Positions 17,050 to 26,150 of a stretch of DNA of 64,000 bases are shown here, piece after piece; positions within the stretch are counted from its first letter, which is position 1, and each line of letters begins with the position of its first letter. The notes under the pieces were generated by a model. That model ran no database searches. It worked only from the letters and a program-made list of their open reading frames with translations, and was not told the origin of the DNA. The DNA comes from Microbacterium sp. 67-17 (GTDB lineage: Bacteria > Actinomycetota > Actinomycetes > Actinomycetales > Microbacteriaceae): NCBI RefSeq assembly GCF_001898325.1, contig NZ_MKTR01000020.1, positions 36,153-100,152 on the forward strand, read 5' to 3'. The position numbers and the translations under genes are program-made.

Positions 17050-17078
17050 GCCACGAGCCTAGGACTACTCTGAGGCGT

Positions 17079-17711
17079 ATGCGCTTGCACGTCGCCGATC
17101 ACCCGCTCATCACGCACAAGCTCACCGTCCTCCGGGACGAGCGCACGCCGTCGCCGGTCTTCCGGCAATTGACCGAGGAACTCGTGACCCTTCTTGCCTA
17201 CGAGGCGACGCGCAACGTCCGGGTGTCCGAGATCACCATCCGCACGCCCGTGACCGAAACGACCGGCGTGAAGATCAGCGAACCTCGTCCGATCGTGGTT
17301 CCGATCCTGCGCGCGGGCCTCGGGATGCTCGACGGGATGGTGAAGCTCCTCCCCACCGCCGAGGTCGGGTTCCTCGGCATGGTGCGCAACGAAGAGACCC
17401 TCGAGCCCACGACCTACGCCGAGCGACTGCCGGCCGACCTGAGCGACCGGCAGTGCTTCGTGCTCGATCCGATGCTTGCAACCGGCGGCTCGCTCGGAAT
17501 GGCAATCGACTTCCTCTTCGACCGCGGCGCCCAGGACGTGACAGCGATCTGCCTGCTCGGCGCCCCGGAGGGAGTGGCCGCGATCGAGAAGCAGGTCGAC
17601 GGTCGCGATGTGACGCTGGTGCTCGGCGCCATCGACGAGCGCCTCAACGAGCGCGGCTACATCGTGCCGGGCCTCGGCGACGCCGGCGATCGCCTGTACG
17701 GCACGGTCTGA
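17079..17711 (+). CDS. upp: uracil phosphoribosyltransferase
   Basis: 210 residues, the usual length. It makes UMP from uracil and PRPP in pyrimidine salvage. The N-terminus [17 protein letters not shown], the [14 protein letters not shown] segment [14 protein letters not shown] and the PRPP-binding loop [12 protein letters not shown] are diagnostic, and the C-terminal [13 protein letters not shown] binds uracil. It is divergent from tadA. A GC-rich hairpin follows the stop codon. Confidence 0.97.
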   Translation: MRLHVADHPLITHKLTVLRDERTPSPVFRQLTEELVTLLAYEATRNVRVSEITIRTPVTETTGVKISEPRPIVVPILRAGLGMLDGMVKLLPTAEVGFLGMVRNEETLEPTTYAERLPADLSDRQCFVLDPMLATGGSLGMAIDFLFDRGAQDVTAICLLGAPEGVAAIEKQVDGRDVTLVLGAIDERLNERGYIVPGLGDAGDRLYGTV

Positions 17712-17731
17712 CGGCTCGCGCACTGACGGTG

Positions 17732-17748
17732 CCCGGCTGCGCGCCGGG
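17732..17748. terminator. short GC hairpin between upp and corA
   Basis: CCCGGC (17732-17737) and GCCGGG (17743-17748) form a 6-bp stem with a 5-base loop in the 43-base gap between two convergent genes. It is a plausible but weak terminator. Confidence 0.4.
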
Positions 17749-17754
17749 TCGCCG

Positions 17755-18756
17755 CTAGAGCCACTTGCGCGAGCGGAAGATCGCGTACAGCCCGCCTGCG
17801 AACGCCAGCATCATTCCGATCGCCATGGGGTAGCCCCACGGCCAATGAAGCTCGGGCATGTAATCGAAGTTCATCCCGTAGACCCCGGCGATAAGGCTCG
17901 GCGCGAAGATGATCGCCGCCCATCCCGAGATCTTCTTGACCTGCTCGTCTTGACGCATCGACACTTCGGTGTGGTGACGAGCGACAAGGGCCGAGTGAAC
18001 GGTCAGCGCCTTGTCGAGCAGAGCTTGCGATGACTGGACCCGCTCGCTTACTCGGGTGACGTTGTCGAGGACGTCCCGCATATGGCGGCGCAGTTCCAGA
18101 TCGACGTCGAACTTCTCGTATCCCCGCCGCAGGCGCTCGATCATGCCGATCAGCGGGTGGACCGCCCGGCCGAACGCAGCGGCCTCACCATACAACTCGT
18201 AGATCCGCCGCGAGAGGAACTCGTCGTTGGCATCTCCGAAGAGTTGGTCTTCGATCTCATCGATGTCGTTCTCGATGCCACCGATGACCGGCTCATAGTC
18301 ATCGACGACCCGGTCGAGAACGGCGTAGAGAACCGCCTCCGAGCCGAGCCGTAGCAGCTCGGGTGTGCTCTCGAGGCGCCGGCGCACTGCGGCAAGATCG
18401 GGAGACTCGGCGAGCCGGATGCTGATCACGAAGCCGTGTCCCACGAAGAGGTGTACCTCACCGAACTCCACGCGCTCTCGAGCGTCGTCGTAGCGGGCCG
18501 GGCGCAACACGACGAACAGCGTGCGGTCGTACCGCTCCACCTTCGCGCGTTGGTGACCCGTCGAACCATCCTCGACCGCGAGCGGATGGAGGTCGAACTC
18601 CCGCGAGACCGAGTCCCATTCCTCTGCCGTGGGACGGTACAGCCCGATCCACGCGAACCCATGGAGCTCTTGTCGAAGCCGGTACGCCTCCTCGAGCGAC
18701 GTCGGGCTCTCGACCCGCACCCCGTCGACATAGATGGCACTATCGATGACCGGCAT
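17755..18756 (-). CDS. corA: CorA-family magnesium/cobalt transporter
   Basis: 333 residues. A large N-terminal cytoplasmic alpha/beta domain and long stalk helix lead to two C-terminal membrane segments. The ion-selectivity motif GMN appears in GVYGMNFDYMPEL just after the first membrane helix (residues ~290), and the protein ends RSRKWL, the basic C-terminal patch. CorA pentamers import Mg2+ passively down the membrane potential. Monocistronic, convergent with upp. Confidence 0.95.
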   Translation of the reverse strand: MPVIDSAIYVDGVRVESPTSLEEAYRLRQELHGFAWIGLYRPTAEEWDSVSREFDLHPLAVEDGSTGHQRAKVERYDRTLFVVLRPARYDDARERVEFGEVHLFVGHGFVISIRLAESPDLAAVRRRLESTPELLRLGSEAVLYAVLDRVVDDYEPVIGGIENDIDEIEDQLFGDANDEFLSRRIYELYGEAAAFGRAVHPLIGMIERLRRGYEKFDVDLELRRHMRDVLDNVTRVSERVQSSQALLDKALTVHSALVARHHTEVSMRQDEQVKKISGWAAIIFAPSLIAGVYGMNFDYMPELHWPWGYPMAIGMMLAFAGGLYAIFRSRKWL

Positions 18757-18801
18757 GATGTACTCCCGAGATCCGAGGCGCGAGCGAGCCTCGGCCGGAT
18801 C

Positions 18802-21800
18802 CTAGCCGACGGGGGTATCGCCTCCGGGAACCACCGCACTCATCGCTGGAACCGCCGAAGCAGCATCCATCGCCCTGCCCGTCTCGGTGGGTACGGCGCC
18901 GACCAACCGCGCAAATCCGCTGAGGCGAGCCACTCCCTCGGGCGTGCGTGGAAGATCGTCCAGCAGCCCCGGCGAGTAGACGATGTAGGCGGTGTGCATC
19001 GCCCGCGAGATGGCGACGTTCAGGCGGTTGCGCAGCAGCAGGAATTCGAGTCCTCGGGGTGCGTCTCGACCCGAGGATGCCGCGAGCGACACGATCGCGA
19101 CGGCAGCCTCCTGCCCCTGAAAGCGGTCGACCGTCCCGACCGGCACGTCCGGAAACCCGGCGGCCGAGAGCGCTGACTCCACGAGCACCTGCTGCGCGTT
19201 GTACGGCGTCACGACGATGATGTCGGAAGCCCGCAGAGGCCGGGATGGCGCGCTGGTCGCCGAGCTGTCACCGTCGTCCACGACGACATCCGTCCACGAG
19301 CGCCCGACGAGATCGCGCACGATCTCGACGACCGTCTCGGCCTCCTCCGGCGACTGGGTAGCCCGGCCGCGATGACGAACCGGCACCGGAACGACGCCGG
19401 CCCTCACACCCTCGAGACGCCGCAGCGCTGTGCTGGGGTGAGCGCGCAGCGCACCGCGGTACGACAGGTCGGAGACCGGGGCGGTGACGGCGGGATGCAT
19501 CCGCCGCGAGGCAGCGAGGAAGCGCCCGAAGCTCGGCGGGATGACGTCCTCGCCGTCCATGATCCACCCGAGCGCGGACGTATCGACCGGCTCCGGATGG
19601 GTCCCCTGGCTCACCTGCGGAAGCTGCTGAGGATCTCCGATGAGCAGCAGCCGCGGGGCTGCGAGCGAGACGGCGATCGTGGATGCGAGTGAGAATTGGC
19701 CGGCCTCGTCGATCACGAGCAGGTCGAGGCTTCCGCGCGGCACACGACCTTCGTGGCTGAAATCCCATGCCGTCCCACCGACGACGAAGCCGGTTGCCGC
19801 GTTCTCGGCCGCGAACGCCGGCACGCCGTTCTTCGGGATCACGGTGAAGGGCACATCGGCGTCAGCATCCTTTGGCGCCTTGCCGACTCGAGAAGCGGGC
19901 ACCCCCGCCGCGATGACGCGGCCGAGCATGTGCTCGACCACCGCATGTGATTGGGCGACGACTCCCACGCGGAACCCGTGCTCGGCGACGAGCCGCTCGA
20001 TCACGTGCGAACCGACGTAGGTCTTGCCGGTACCGGGTGGCCCCTGCACCGACAGGGCGCTGTGGTCGAGGCGGAGCACTGCCTCGACGAGCGCGTCGAC
20101 GTCGTCCTCATCCGCGGCGATTGGGGCCGGGTCACCCGCACGCAGGCGGGCAGGCAGGCGCCGCAGGATGTCGGATGCCGGATCTTTCGGGAACCCGGGG
20201 TGGGCATCGATGACGGCTGCCGCCCACGCGTCGATGGCGGTCTGCTGGCTTGCAGCGCGCGGCGGTGCAGCCGGGGTCAGCGCGATCGGCAGATCGTGCC
20301 AGGTGAAACCCTCGACAGCTCGCTCTTCGATGACCACGCCGTCCTCGAGTTCCTCGATGACGCTGACTCGATGATCGGCGTGAATCCACCGCGCCGAGGC
20401 GTCGAACGGAAAGGGCGCGGGCAGTTCGTACATCGCGAACGGGTCGGCGCCGGGGCGCAGCCGCGTGCCAGGAGCGAGTTCTCCGCGCACCTCGACGACG
20501 CGTCGATCGGCTCGGGAGCCCTCGGGTCGGTGCCAGTCCTCCCGGATGCGGGAACGTGCCGGGTCTACGGCAACGACATCTCGCGTGTCTTCCCACAGCG
20601 ACATCGGCTCGCGAAGCCGCAGGTAGTGGGTGGCCCAGAACGACTTCGCCTCACGCGGGTAGTAGTCGATCGCCGCGGCGGCCAGGCGCAGGGCCTGCGC
20701 GTCGGCCTCATCGGGCGTGTCACCCGCCAGGCGCAGCAGAGTCGTCGCCTGCGGCGAGGGCTCGTAGCCGGTCTCGCTCGGTTCCGGATTCGCGGCCGGG
20801 CGCCGACCCGTCTCGCGGGCGCGGTCGACGAGCCAATCGCGCAGACGCCGGGTCGAGACACAGTCGTAGCGGTTGTAGTCAGCGATGTCGTCGAGGATGA
20901 GCTGCGCGGCATCCGCGTCCCCGTCTTCGGCGAGCGCCCGCGCCTGGACGTACCGCACGATCGAGTCATCGCCGCGCTGCACATCACTCGTGCGGACCTC
21001 GTCGCCCATGTAGAGGGGCTCGAGCTTCTTGATCGAGTAGGAACGCGACCCCACTCGCAGCGCGCGCCTGACCACGGGATAGAGGTCGACGAAGACACCG
21101 TCGCGCAAAAGACGGTCGACCTCCGCCTCGCGCACCCCGTAGCGCGCCGCCATCTGCAAGAGGTGCGTGGGCTCGTAAGGCGCGTAGTGGTAGATGTGCA
21201 TGGCGGGATGGGCATGCCTGCGCACCGCGACCATGTCGAGAAACGTCTCGAGGGCAGCGCGCTCGTCGGCAAAGGAGTGGGCCCACAGCGCGCTGTACTG
21301 TTCGCGATCGTCAACCCAGCCGAACAGGTAGTCCAGACCCCACGAGATCGTCTGCTCACGCCCGGGCGCATCATCGTCGGACGCTTCGGTGTAGAGCGGG
21401 TCACCCTCGAAGTCGAAGAACAGGTCGCCGTGGTCGGGCCTCGGCAGCGCCGCGAGGGCAGCCGGTACGACGACCTCGAACGGCGGTGGCGCGGGTGCCG
21501 CGGGCGCACCGGATGCCGCATCCACGGCTGCTACCGAGTCGAACGCGCCCACACCGGCTGCCGTTCGCAACTGCAGTCTCGCCTGGGTCTGCAGCATCGC
21601 GAAGGTGTCGGGGTTCATCCCCGCCGGCGTCGCGTTCGCATCGACCAGATCATCGATCGTGCGGATGCCCGCTGCCTGCATCCGTTCGCGCTGAACGGGA
21701 CGGATGCCTGCCACCAGCAGCAGATCCCGGCTCGCGACGACCTCGAGCTCGCACGTCGGGCACCTGCCGCACGCGACGATCCCCAAGTCGCCGCGCGGGT

Positions 21801-22446
21801 CATCCCACGCGACCGGGGCGGATGCCGAGAGCCGGTCTGCCAGGAGCGCACGGAGACGCTGGCGGCGCAGGGCATAGACCGGAAGGAGGTCGTCGACGCG
21901 GTGGGTGCTGGTCGATCCGTCGCCGAGCAACAACTGGACCTCGCTGGACCGGGGCACCCCCAGCTGGTCGAGTCGGTCGACGTATGCCGCGAGCTGCATG
22001 AGCGCGGTGACGCGCGCATGGCGGGCCAGCTTGGTGTCCTGTACGATCCAGCGCCCGTCCGAATCCCGCAGGAGGAAATCCGCGAAACCCACGAACTCGT
22101 CGTCGGCGAAGCTCGCCTGATAGATCACGGCCGCGTCGTCGGACCGCAGCGCGTCGTTGGTGAGCGCGACGGCGTGAGCCAGGGCTTCGGCATCCGAGGA
22201 GGCGGTCTCGGGAATCTCCACGACGGCGCCGTCGAAGCGTTCGCGGTACGCCTCGAGCGTTCGTCGTTCGTGGACGACGCCCAGTCGTCCAGCGCGTTCG
22301 AGGGTGAGATCAACCGGATCCTCCACCGGATCGACCCGACCGAGCTTCGCGTCGATGGCCCGCACCCAGGCGAACTCGCACTCGGCGGCGGCCTTGAGGT
22401 CGCTCGCGCTCCAGACGAACCGACGCTCGCTCTCGATGTATCGCAT
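18802..22446 (-). CDS. TM0106-family RecB-like nuclease fused to SF1 helicase
   Basis: 1214 residues in three parts. (1) Residues ~1-310: RecB-like PD-(D/E)xK nuclease, with DFLLRDSDGRWIVQDTKL and cysteines at CEF and CGRCPTCEL that could hold an Fe-S cluster. (2) Residues ~340-560: RNase H-like exonuclease domain, with LFFDFEGDPLY and DYNRYDCVSTRRL. (3) Residues ~790-1190: SF1 helicase of the Upf1/DNA2 type, with Walker A GPPGTGKTY, Walker B LVIDEAGQ, GDPQQLPQ and NRLNVAISRA. The family is widespread in actinobacteria and presumed to act in DNA/RNA repair or defence, but has no settled role. Divergent from nadE. Confidence 0.88.
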   Translation of the reverse strand: MRYIESERRFVWSASDLKAAAECEFAWVRAIDAKLGRVDPVEDPVDLTLERAGRLGVVHERRTLEAYRERFDGAVVEIPETASSDAEALAHAVALTNDALRSDDAAVIYQASFADDEFVGFADFLLRDSDGRWIVQDTKLARHARVTALMQLAAYVDRLDQLGVPRSSEVQLLLGDGSTSTHRVDDLLPVYALRRQRLRALLADRLSASAPVAWDDPRGDLGIVACGRCPTCELEVVASRDLLLVAGIRPVQRERMQAAGIRTIDDLVDANATPAGMNPDTFAMLQTQARLQLRTAAGVGAFDSVAAVDAASGAPAAPAPPPFEVVVPAALAALPRPDHGDLFFDFEGDPLYTEASDDDAPGREQTISWGLDYLFGWVDDREQYSALWAHSFADERAALETFLDMVAVRRHAHPAMHIYHYAPYEPTHLLQMAARYGVREAEVDRLLRDGVFVDLYPVVRRALRVGSRSYSIKKLEPLYMGDEVRTSDVQRGDDSIVRYVQARALAEDGDADAAQLILDDIADYNRYDCVSTRRLRDWLVDRARETGRRPAANPEPSETGYEPSPQATTLLRLAGDTPDEADAQALRLAAAAIDYYPREAKSFWATHYLRLREPMSLWEDTRDVVAVDPARSRIREDWHRPEGSRADRRVVEVRGELAPGTRLRPGADPFAMYELPAPFPFDASARWIHADHRVSVIEELEDGVVIEERAVEGFTWHDLPIALTPAAPPRAASQQTAIDAWAAAVIDAHPGFPKDPASDILRRLPARLRAGDPAPIAADEDDVDALVEAVLRLDHSALSVQGPPGTGKTYVGSHVIERLVAEHGFRVGVVAQSHAVVEHMLGRVIAAGVPASRVGKAPKDADADVPFTVIPKNGVPAFAAENAATGFVVGGTAWDFSHEGRVPRGSLDLLVIDEAGQFSLASTIAVSLAAPRLLLIGDPQQLPQVSQGTHPEPVDTSALGWIMDGEDVIPPSFGRFLAASRRMHPAVTAPVSDLSYRGALRAHPSTALRRLEGVRAGVVPVPVRHRGRATQSPEEAETVVEIVRDLVGRSWTDVVVDDGDSSATSAPSRPLRASDIIVVTPYNAQQVLVESALSAAGFPDVPVGTVDRFQGQEAAVAIVSLAASSGRDAPRGLEFLLLRNRLNVAISRAMHTAYIVYSPGLLDDLPRTPEGVARLSGFARLVGAVPTETGRAMDAASAVPAMSAVVPGGDTPVG

Positions 22447-22633
22447 GATGCCTTTCCGCTCCCGACGATAGCCGGGCCCTCCGACACGACCCAGTCGGAT
22501 GCGCGCTTATCGCCGATACCTCGACGAGAGCGCATCGTGCCCGCGACCCTGCGTCTGCTTCGTCCTGGCTCGCGGGCACGACGCAGTCTCGGGCTTCTCG
22601 GCGCGTACAGACGCGAAGTGCGAGACTGGAGGC

Positions 22634-24712
22634 GTGAGCACGAGCCTGCCGTTCGAAAGCGCGTACCGCCACGGATTCGCGCGCGTCGCGGCGTGCACGA
22701 TCCCGGTAGCAGTAGCCGACCCCGCCACCAACGCCGAGGCGGTCCTTGCAGCAGCACGCGAGTGCGACGCGGATGCCGTTGCCGTCGCCGTGTTCCCGGA
22801 GCTCTGCCTGTCGGGCTACGCCATCGACGACCTCGTCATGCAGGACGCGCTTCTGGACGGTGTGGCCAGCGCCATCGAGCGCATCGTGGCGGCATCGGTC
22901 GAGCTCTTCCCTGTGCTGGTGGTCGGCGCCCCCCTGCGCCACCGCAACCGCCTCTACAACTGTGCGGTCGTCATCCATCGCGGCGAGGTGCTCGGCGTCG
23001 TGCCGAAGACGTACCTGCCCACGTACCGCGAGTTCTACGAGCGGCGCTGGTACGCACCGGGCGAGGCGTGGTCGGGCGAGGCGATCCGGATCGGCACTCT
23101 CGAGACCGTCTTCGGCACGAACCTGCTCTTCGAGGCCCGCGACATCGAGGGCCTCGTCCTTCATGTCGAGGTGTGCGAAGACATGTGGGTGCCCGTTCCG
23201 CCGTCATCCCGGGCAGCACTGGCGGGAGCGAGCGTGATCGCCAATCTCTCGGGAAGCCCGATCACGATCGCCAGGGCCGAGGATCGCCGCATTCTCGTGC
23301 AGTCGCAGTCGCTGCGGTGCCTCGGCGCCTACGTCTTCGCTGCTGCGGGCCTGGGCGAATCAACGAACGACGTGTCGTGGGACGGCCAGACGATGATCTA
23401 CGAGGCCGGCGCGCTGCTGGCCGAAACCGAGCGCTTCCCCGACGGCCCGCGCCGCAGCGTCGCCGACATCGATCTCGACAGGCTCCGTCAAGATCGCATC
23501 CGACAGGGCACCTTCGACGACAACCGCAGTGCGCTCGGCGCCGACGACTTCGTCAGGGTCGAGTTCGTCCTCGACCCGCCTGCCACGGATGTCGGGCTGC
23601 GCCGTCACCTCGACCGGTTCCCGTTCGTCCCCGACGACCCGGCCCGCCTCGCGCAGGACTGCTACGAGGCGTTCAACATCCAGGTCGAGGGCCTCGTGCA
23701 GCGGATGCGGGCGATCGGCGACCCGAAGCCGGTGATCGGCGTCAGCGGTGGGCTGGACTCAACGCACGCGCTGCTCGTCGTCGCCCGGGCGATGGACCGG
23801 ATGGGGCGGCCACGCTCCGACATCCTCGCCTACACGCTCCCCGGTTTCGCGACCAGCGACCACACGAAGTCCAACGCGGTCGCCCTGGCGACAGCGATCG
23901 GCGCCTCGATCGAGACGATCGACATCCGTGCCACGGCATCCGAGATCCTCCGCAGCATCGGACACGCGTTCAGCCAGGGCGAGCCGGTCTACGACGTCAC
24001 GTTCGAAAACGTGCAGGCCGGGGTCCGCACTGACCTGCTCTTCCGTCTGGCGAACCAGAACGGTGGCATCGTCATCGGGACCTCCGACATGTCGGAGCTC
24101 GCCCTCGGCTGGGCCACCTACGGCGTCGGCGACCACATGAGCCACTACGCGGTGAACTCGGGAGTCCCCAAGACCCTCATTCAGCACCTCATCCGGTGGG
24201 TCATCGCGCATGGCGAGGATCAGGGAGCCGCTGCCCTCACGCCCGAAGCGACCACCGTGCTGCAGTCGGTACTCGACACCGAGATCAGTCCCGAACTGGT
24301 GCCCGCTGACCAGGACGGCAAGATCCAGTCAACCCAGGATCGCATCGGACCCTACGCGCTGCATGACTTCACCCTCTTCCACGTGCTGCGCTACGGCATC
24401 CGCCCCTCCAAGATCGCCTTCCTCGCCGAGCGGGCGTGGCGGGACGCTGACGCCGGCGCGTGGCCCCCCGGATTCCCGCTCGACGAGCGCTATGCCTACG
24501 ACCGAGAGACCGTCGTGCGCTGGCTGCGGGTGTTCCTGCAGCGCTTTTTCGGGTTCGCGCAGTTCAAGCGCTCAGCAATCCCCAACGGCCCCAAGGTGTC
24601 GCCGGCCGGGTCCCTGTCGCCGCGCGGCGACTGGCGCGCCCCCTCTGACGGCAACGCCCGGGTGTGGCTTGCCGAACTGGATGCCGCGCTCGGCCCGGCA
24701 TCCGACGCCTGA
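22634..24712 (+). CDS. nadE: glutamine-dependent NAD(+) synthetase
   Basis: 692 residues from the GTG at 22634 (GGAGGC nearby); further upstream codons look non-coding. The N-terminal nitrilase-like glutaminase has the Glu-Lys-Cys triad in FPELCLSGY, VVPKTYLPTYREF and HVEVCEDMW (Cys near residue 180). The C-terminal synthetase has the ATP pyrophosphatase loop GVSGGLDSTHALL (residue ~370). It amidates deamido-NAD with ammonia channelled from glutamine. The length agrees with the mycobacterial type. A pair of intergenic repeats follows the stop. Confidence 0.96.
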   Translation: MSTSLPFESAYRHGFARVAACTIPVAVADPATNAEAVLAAARECDADAVAVAVFPELCLSGYAIDDLVMQDALLDGVASAIERIVAASVELFPVLVVGAPLRHRNRLYNCAVVIHRGEVLGVVPKTYLPTYREFYERRWYAPGEAWSGEAIRIGTLETVFGTNLLFEARDIEGLVLHVEVCEDMWVPVPPSSRAALAGASVIANLSGSPITIARAEDRRILVQSQSLRCLGAYVFAAAGLGESTNDVSWDGQTMIYEAGALLAETERFPDGPRRSVADIDLDRLRQDRIRQGTFDDNRSALGADDFVRVEFVLDPPATDVGLRRHLDRFPFVPDDPARLAQDCYEAFNIQVEGLVQRMRAIGDPKPVIGVSGGLDSTHALLVVARAMDRMGRPRSDILAYTLPGFATSDHTKSNAVALATAIGASIETIDIRATASEILRSIGHAFSQGEPVYDVTFENVQAGVRTDLLFRLANQNGGIVIGTSDMSELALGWATYGVGDHMSHYAVNSGVPKTLIQHLIRWVIAHGEDQGAAALTPEATTVLQSVLDTEISPELVPADQDGKIQSTQDRIGPYALHDFTLFHVLRYGIRPSKIAFLAERAWRDADAGAWPPGFPLDERYAYDRETVVRWLRVFLQRFFGFAQFKRSAIPNGPKVSPAGSLSPRGDWRAPSDGNARVWLAELDAALGPASDA

Positions 24713-24729
24713 TCCAGCCACTCTCCTCC

Positions 24730-24789
24730 GTTCAGTCGCGCCGTCGCGCGGCGTGGAGGCTGCATCACCCACACATCAGCGCGACCGAA
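24730..24789. repeat. intergenic repeat, copy 1 (60 of 61 bp)
   Basis: Begins GTTCAGTCGCG and ends CGCGACCGAA, that is terminal inverted repeats of a 61-bp unit found again at 24804-24864 and 47109-47169. The left arm has one mismatch and the last base differs. The interior is only loosely conserved. It lies 18 bases after the nadE stop, between convergent genes. Confidence 0.7.
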
Positions 24790-24803
24790 TGGTCGGGTCC
24801 CGA

Positions 24804-24864
24804 GTTCGGTCGCACCCAATCGCGAGTTCAGGCATCCACCACCCGCCTCACGGCGCGACCGAAC
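24804..24864. repeat. intergenic repeat, copy 2 (61 bp)
   Basis: Starts GTTCGGTCGC and ends GCGACCGAAC, giving a perfect 10-base terminal inverted repeat over exactly 61 bp. It is in tandem with copy 1 (14 bases apart) and alike in length, termini and part of the interior to the copy at 47109. Together the two copies fill most of the gap between nadE and the next convergent gene, so terminator or REP-like functions are possible. Confidence 0.78.
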
Positions 24865-24893
24865 GAATATCCCGGAAGCCGAAGCCGCCTTCC

Positions 24894-25487
24894 TCACACG
24901 GGGGTGCGGGCGTCCTCCGCGTCGGCGAAAGCGAGCGTCACGACGAAGCCATCGCGGGAGAGATCGAGGATCGTGTACTGCGCCCTGCGGTCGGGAACCC
25001 ACCCCCGCTGCCGGGTCGCGTCGAGCTTGACGACATCGGGCACAACGCGCGCACCGCGGCCGTCGGCCTCGCGCACGGCCTGCACGCGCGTCCAGTGGTC
25101 GATGAGGTTCAGGATGTTGGACTCGTCGAACAGACGTGAGTGCCGCTGCATCTCGTGGATGGTGGCCTCGTCGGGATGCAGGTCGCGGATGTCGAGGCCG
25201 ATCGTGTACGGCTGATCGGTGAGAGCGACCACGGTTGCTGCGCGGAAGCTTGCGTTGCGGATCTGCAGGGGCAGTTCCTTGCCCTCAACGCTCGCGAACA
25301 GCTGCGTGTGGAACCCGAACTGAGCCGGGGCTTCCCGCTCAACCCGAACGTCTTTCGGGTCGAGCTTGAGCTTGGCGGCGACGAGTTCCTTGGCCAGGAC
25401 GCGCTTGCGATCGTGCTCGCTCATCGACGGGTCCCACCCGAGCCGCACATCGATCCCGTCGGGAGTTTCCAACACCACAGACTTCAC
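24894..25487 (-). CDS. phosphopantetheinyl-transferase-like protein, catalytically degenerate
   Basis: 197 residues from the GTG at 25487, chosen for its AGGAGGA box. The second half follows the Sfp-type fold order: RNASFRAATVVAL, then YTIGLDIRDLHPDEATIHEM, then HWTRVQAVREADGRG, then a strand-rich end. The usual Mg-binding GxDxE reads GLDIR (residues 97-101), and the catalytic WxxKExxxK reads WTRVQAVRE (residues 132-140), so key acidic and lysine residues are lost. It may be an inactive or repurposed member. No carrier-protein or synthase gene is nearby. The family assignment is by motif order only. Confidence 0.6.
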   Translation of the reverse strand: MKSVVLETPDGIDVRLGWDPSMSEHDRKRVLAKELVAAKLKLDPKDVRVEREAPAQFGFHTQLFASVEGKELPLQIRNASFRAATVVALTDQPYTIGLDIRDLHPDEATIHEMQRHSRLFDESNILNLIDHWTRVQAVREADGRGARVVPDVVKLDATRQRGWVPDRRAQYTILDLSRDGFVVTLAFADAEDARTPV

Positions 25488-25568
25488 TCGCGTCCTCCTG
25501 TCGTCGCCTCCCATCTTCGCCGCTGAGCGTGAACCCGTACACCTCGAAACGCCAGGCAAAATGAAGGC

Positions 25569-26126
25569 ATGAGACTTCTCGTTGCGGCTCTCGACCGCGA
25601 ACTGGTTGCGTTTCCCGACGAGCTGCCCGGATTCGACCGCCTCGTCACGGGCCCCGGAAAGCTCCAGGCAACGCACGCGCTTACGCGCGCCCTGGAACGC
25701 GGAGACTACGACGAGATCGTCGTCGTCGGCACCGCCGGCGCCATCCACGAGGATGTCGAGGCCACTGTGCACGAGGTCACTGCCGCGATCCAGCACGATG
25801 TGACCGACCTTGACAATGTCGTTGGGCAGCACGTGTCACTCCCGACCATGCTCTCGTTCGGCGGGACTGGCCATACGATCGCGACCGGCGACCACTTCGT
25901 GGATGACGCGGACGCCGCTGCAGGCATCCGCGATCTGGGAGCGACACTCGTCGATATGGAGGTCTACGCGTATGTGTGGGTCGCTCAGCAGTACGACGTG
26001 CCGATCCGGGTACTGAAGGCCGTGTCGGATCGGGCCCAAGATGGCGCCCGGTGGGACTGGGGCGAAGCGACGGATGCCTGCAGCGTGCTGCTCCTGGAGC
26101 GGGTGCGCCGAGACTACGGTCTCTGA
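25569..26126 (+). CDS. nucleoside phosphorylase-superfamily nucleosidase (MTA/SAH nucleosidase-like)
   Basis: 185 residues, shorter than typical Mtn (~230). It keeps the purine nucleoside phosphorylase fold signatures: MRLLVAALDRELVAF, VVVGTAGAIHEDV, ATGDHFVDD and LVDMEVYAYVWVAQQYDVP, where the DMEVYA-like Met-Glu pair contacts the ribose. KAVSDRAQDGA corresponds to the catalytic Ser-Asp region. It probably cleaves the N-glycosidic bond of adenosine derivatives in methionine-cycle salvage. The exact substrate is uncertain because of the short length. Confidence 0.8.
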   Translation: MRLLVAALDRELVAFPDELPGFDRLVTGPGKLQATHALTRALERGDYDEIVVVGTAGAIHEDVEATVHEVTAAIQHDVTDLDNVVGQHVSLPTMLSFGGTGHTIATGDHFVDDADAAAGIRDLGATLVDMEVYAYVWVAQQYDVPIRVLKAVSDRAQDGARWDWGEATDACSVLLLERVRRDYGL

Positions 26127-26150
26127 GGCCGCTAGCTTGGGGCTCCTGGC

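Noticed and set aside
19951..24033. A 1360-codon open frame on the plus strand across the nuclease-helicase gene
   Set aside because: It is antisense to the helicase and then runs into nadE in a wrong frame. Composition is Arg/His/Gly-rich without any domain, typical of shadow frames in high-GC DNA.
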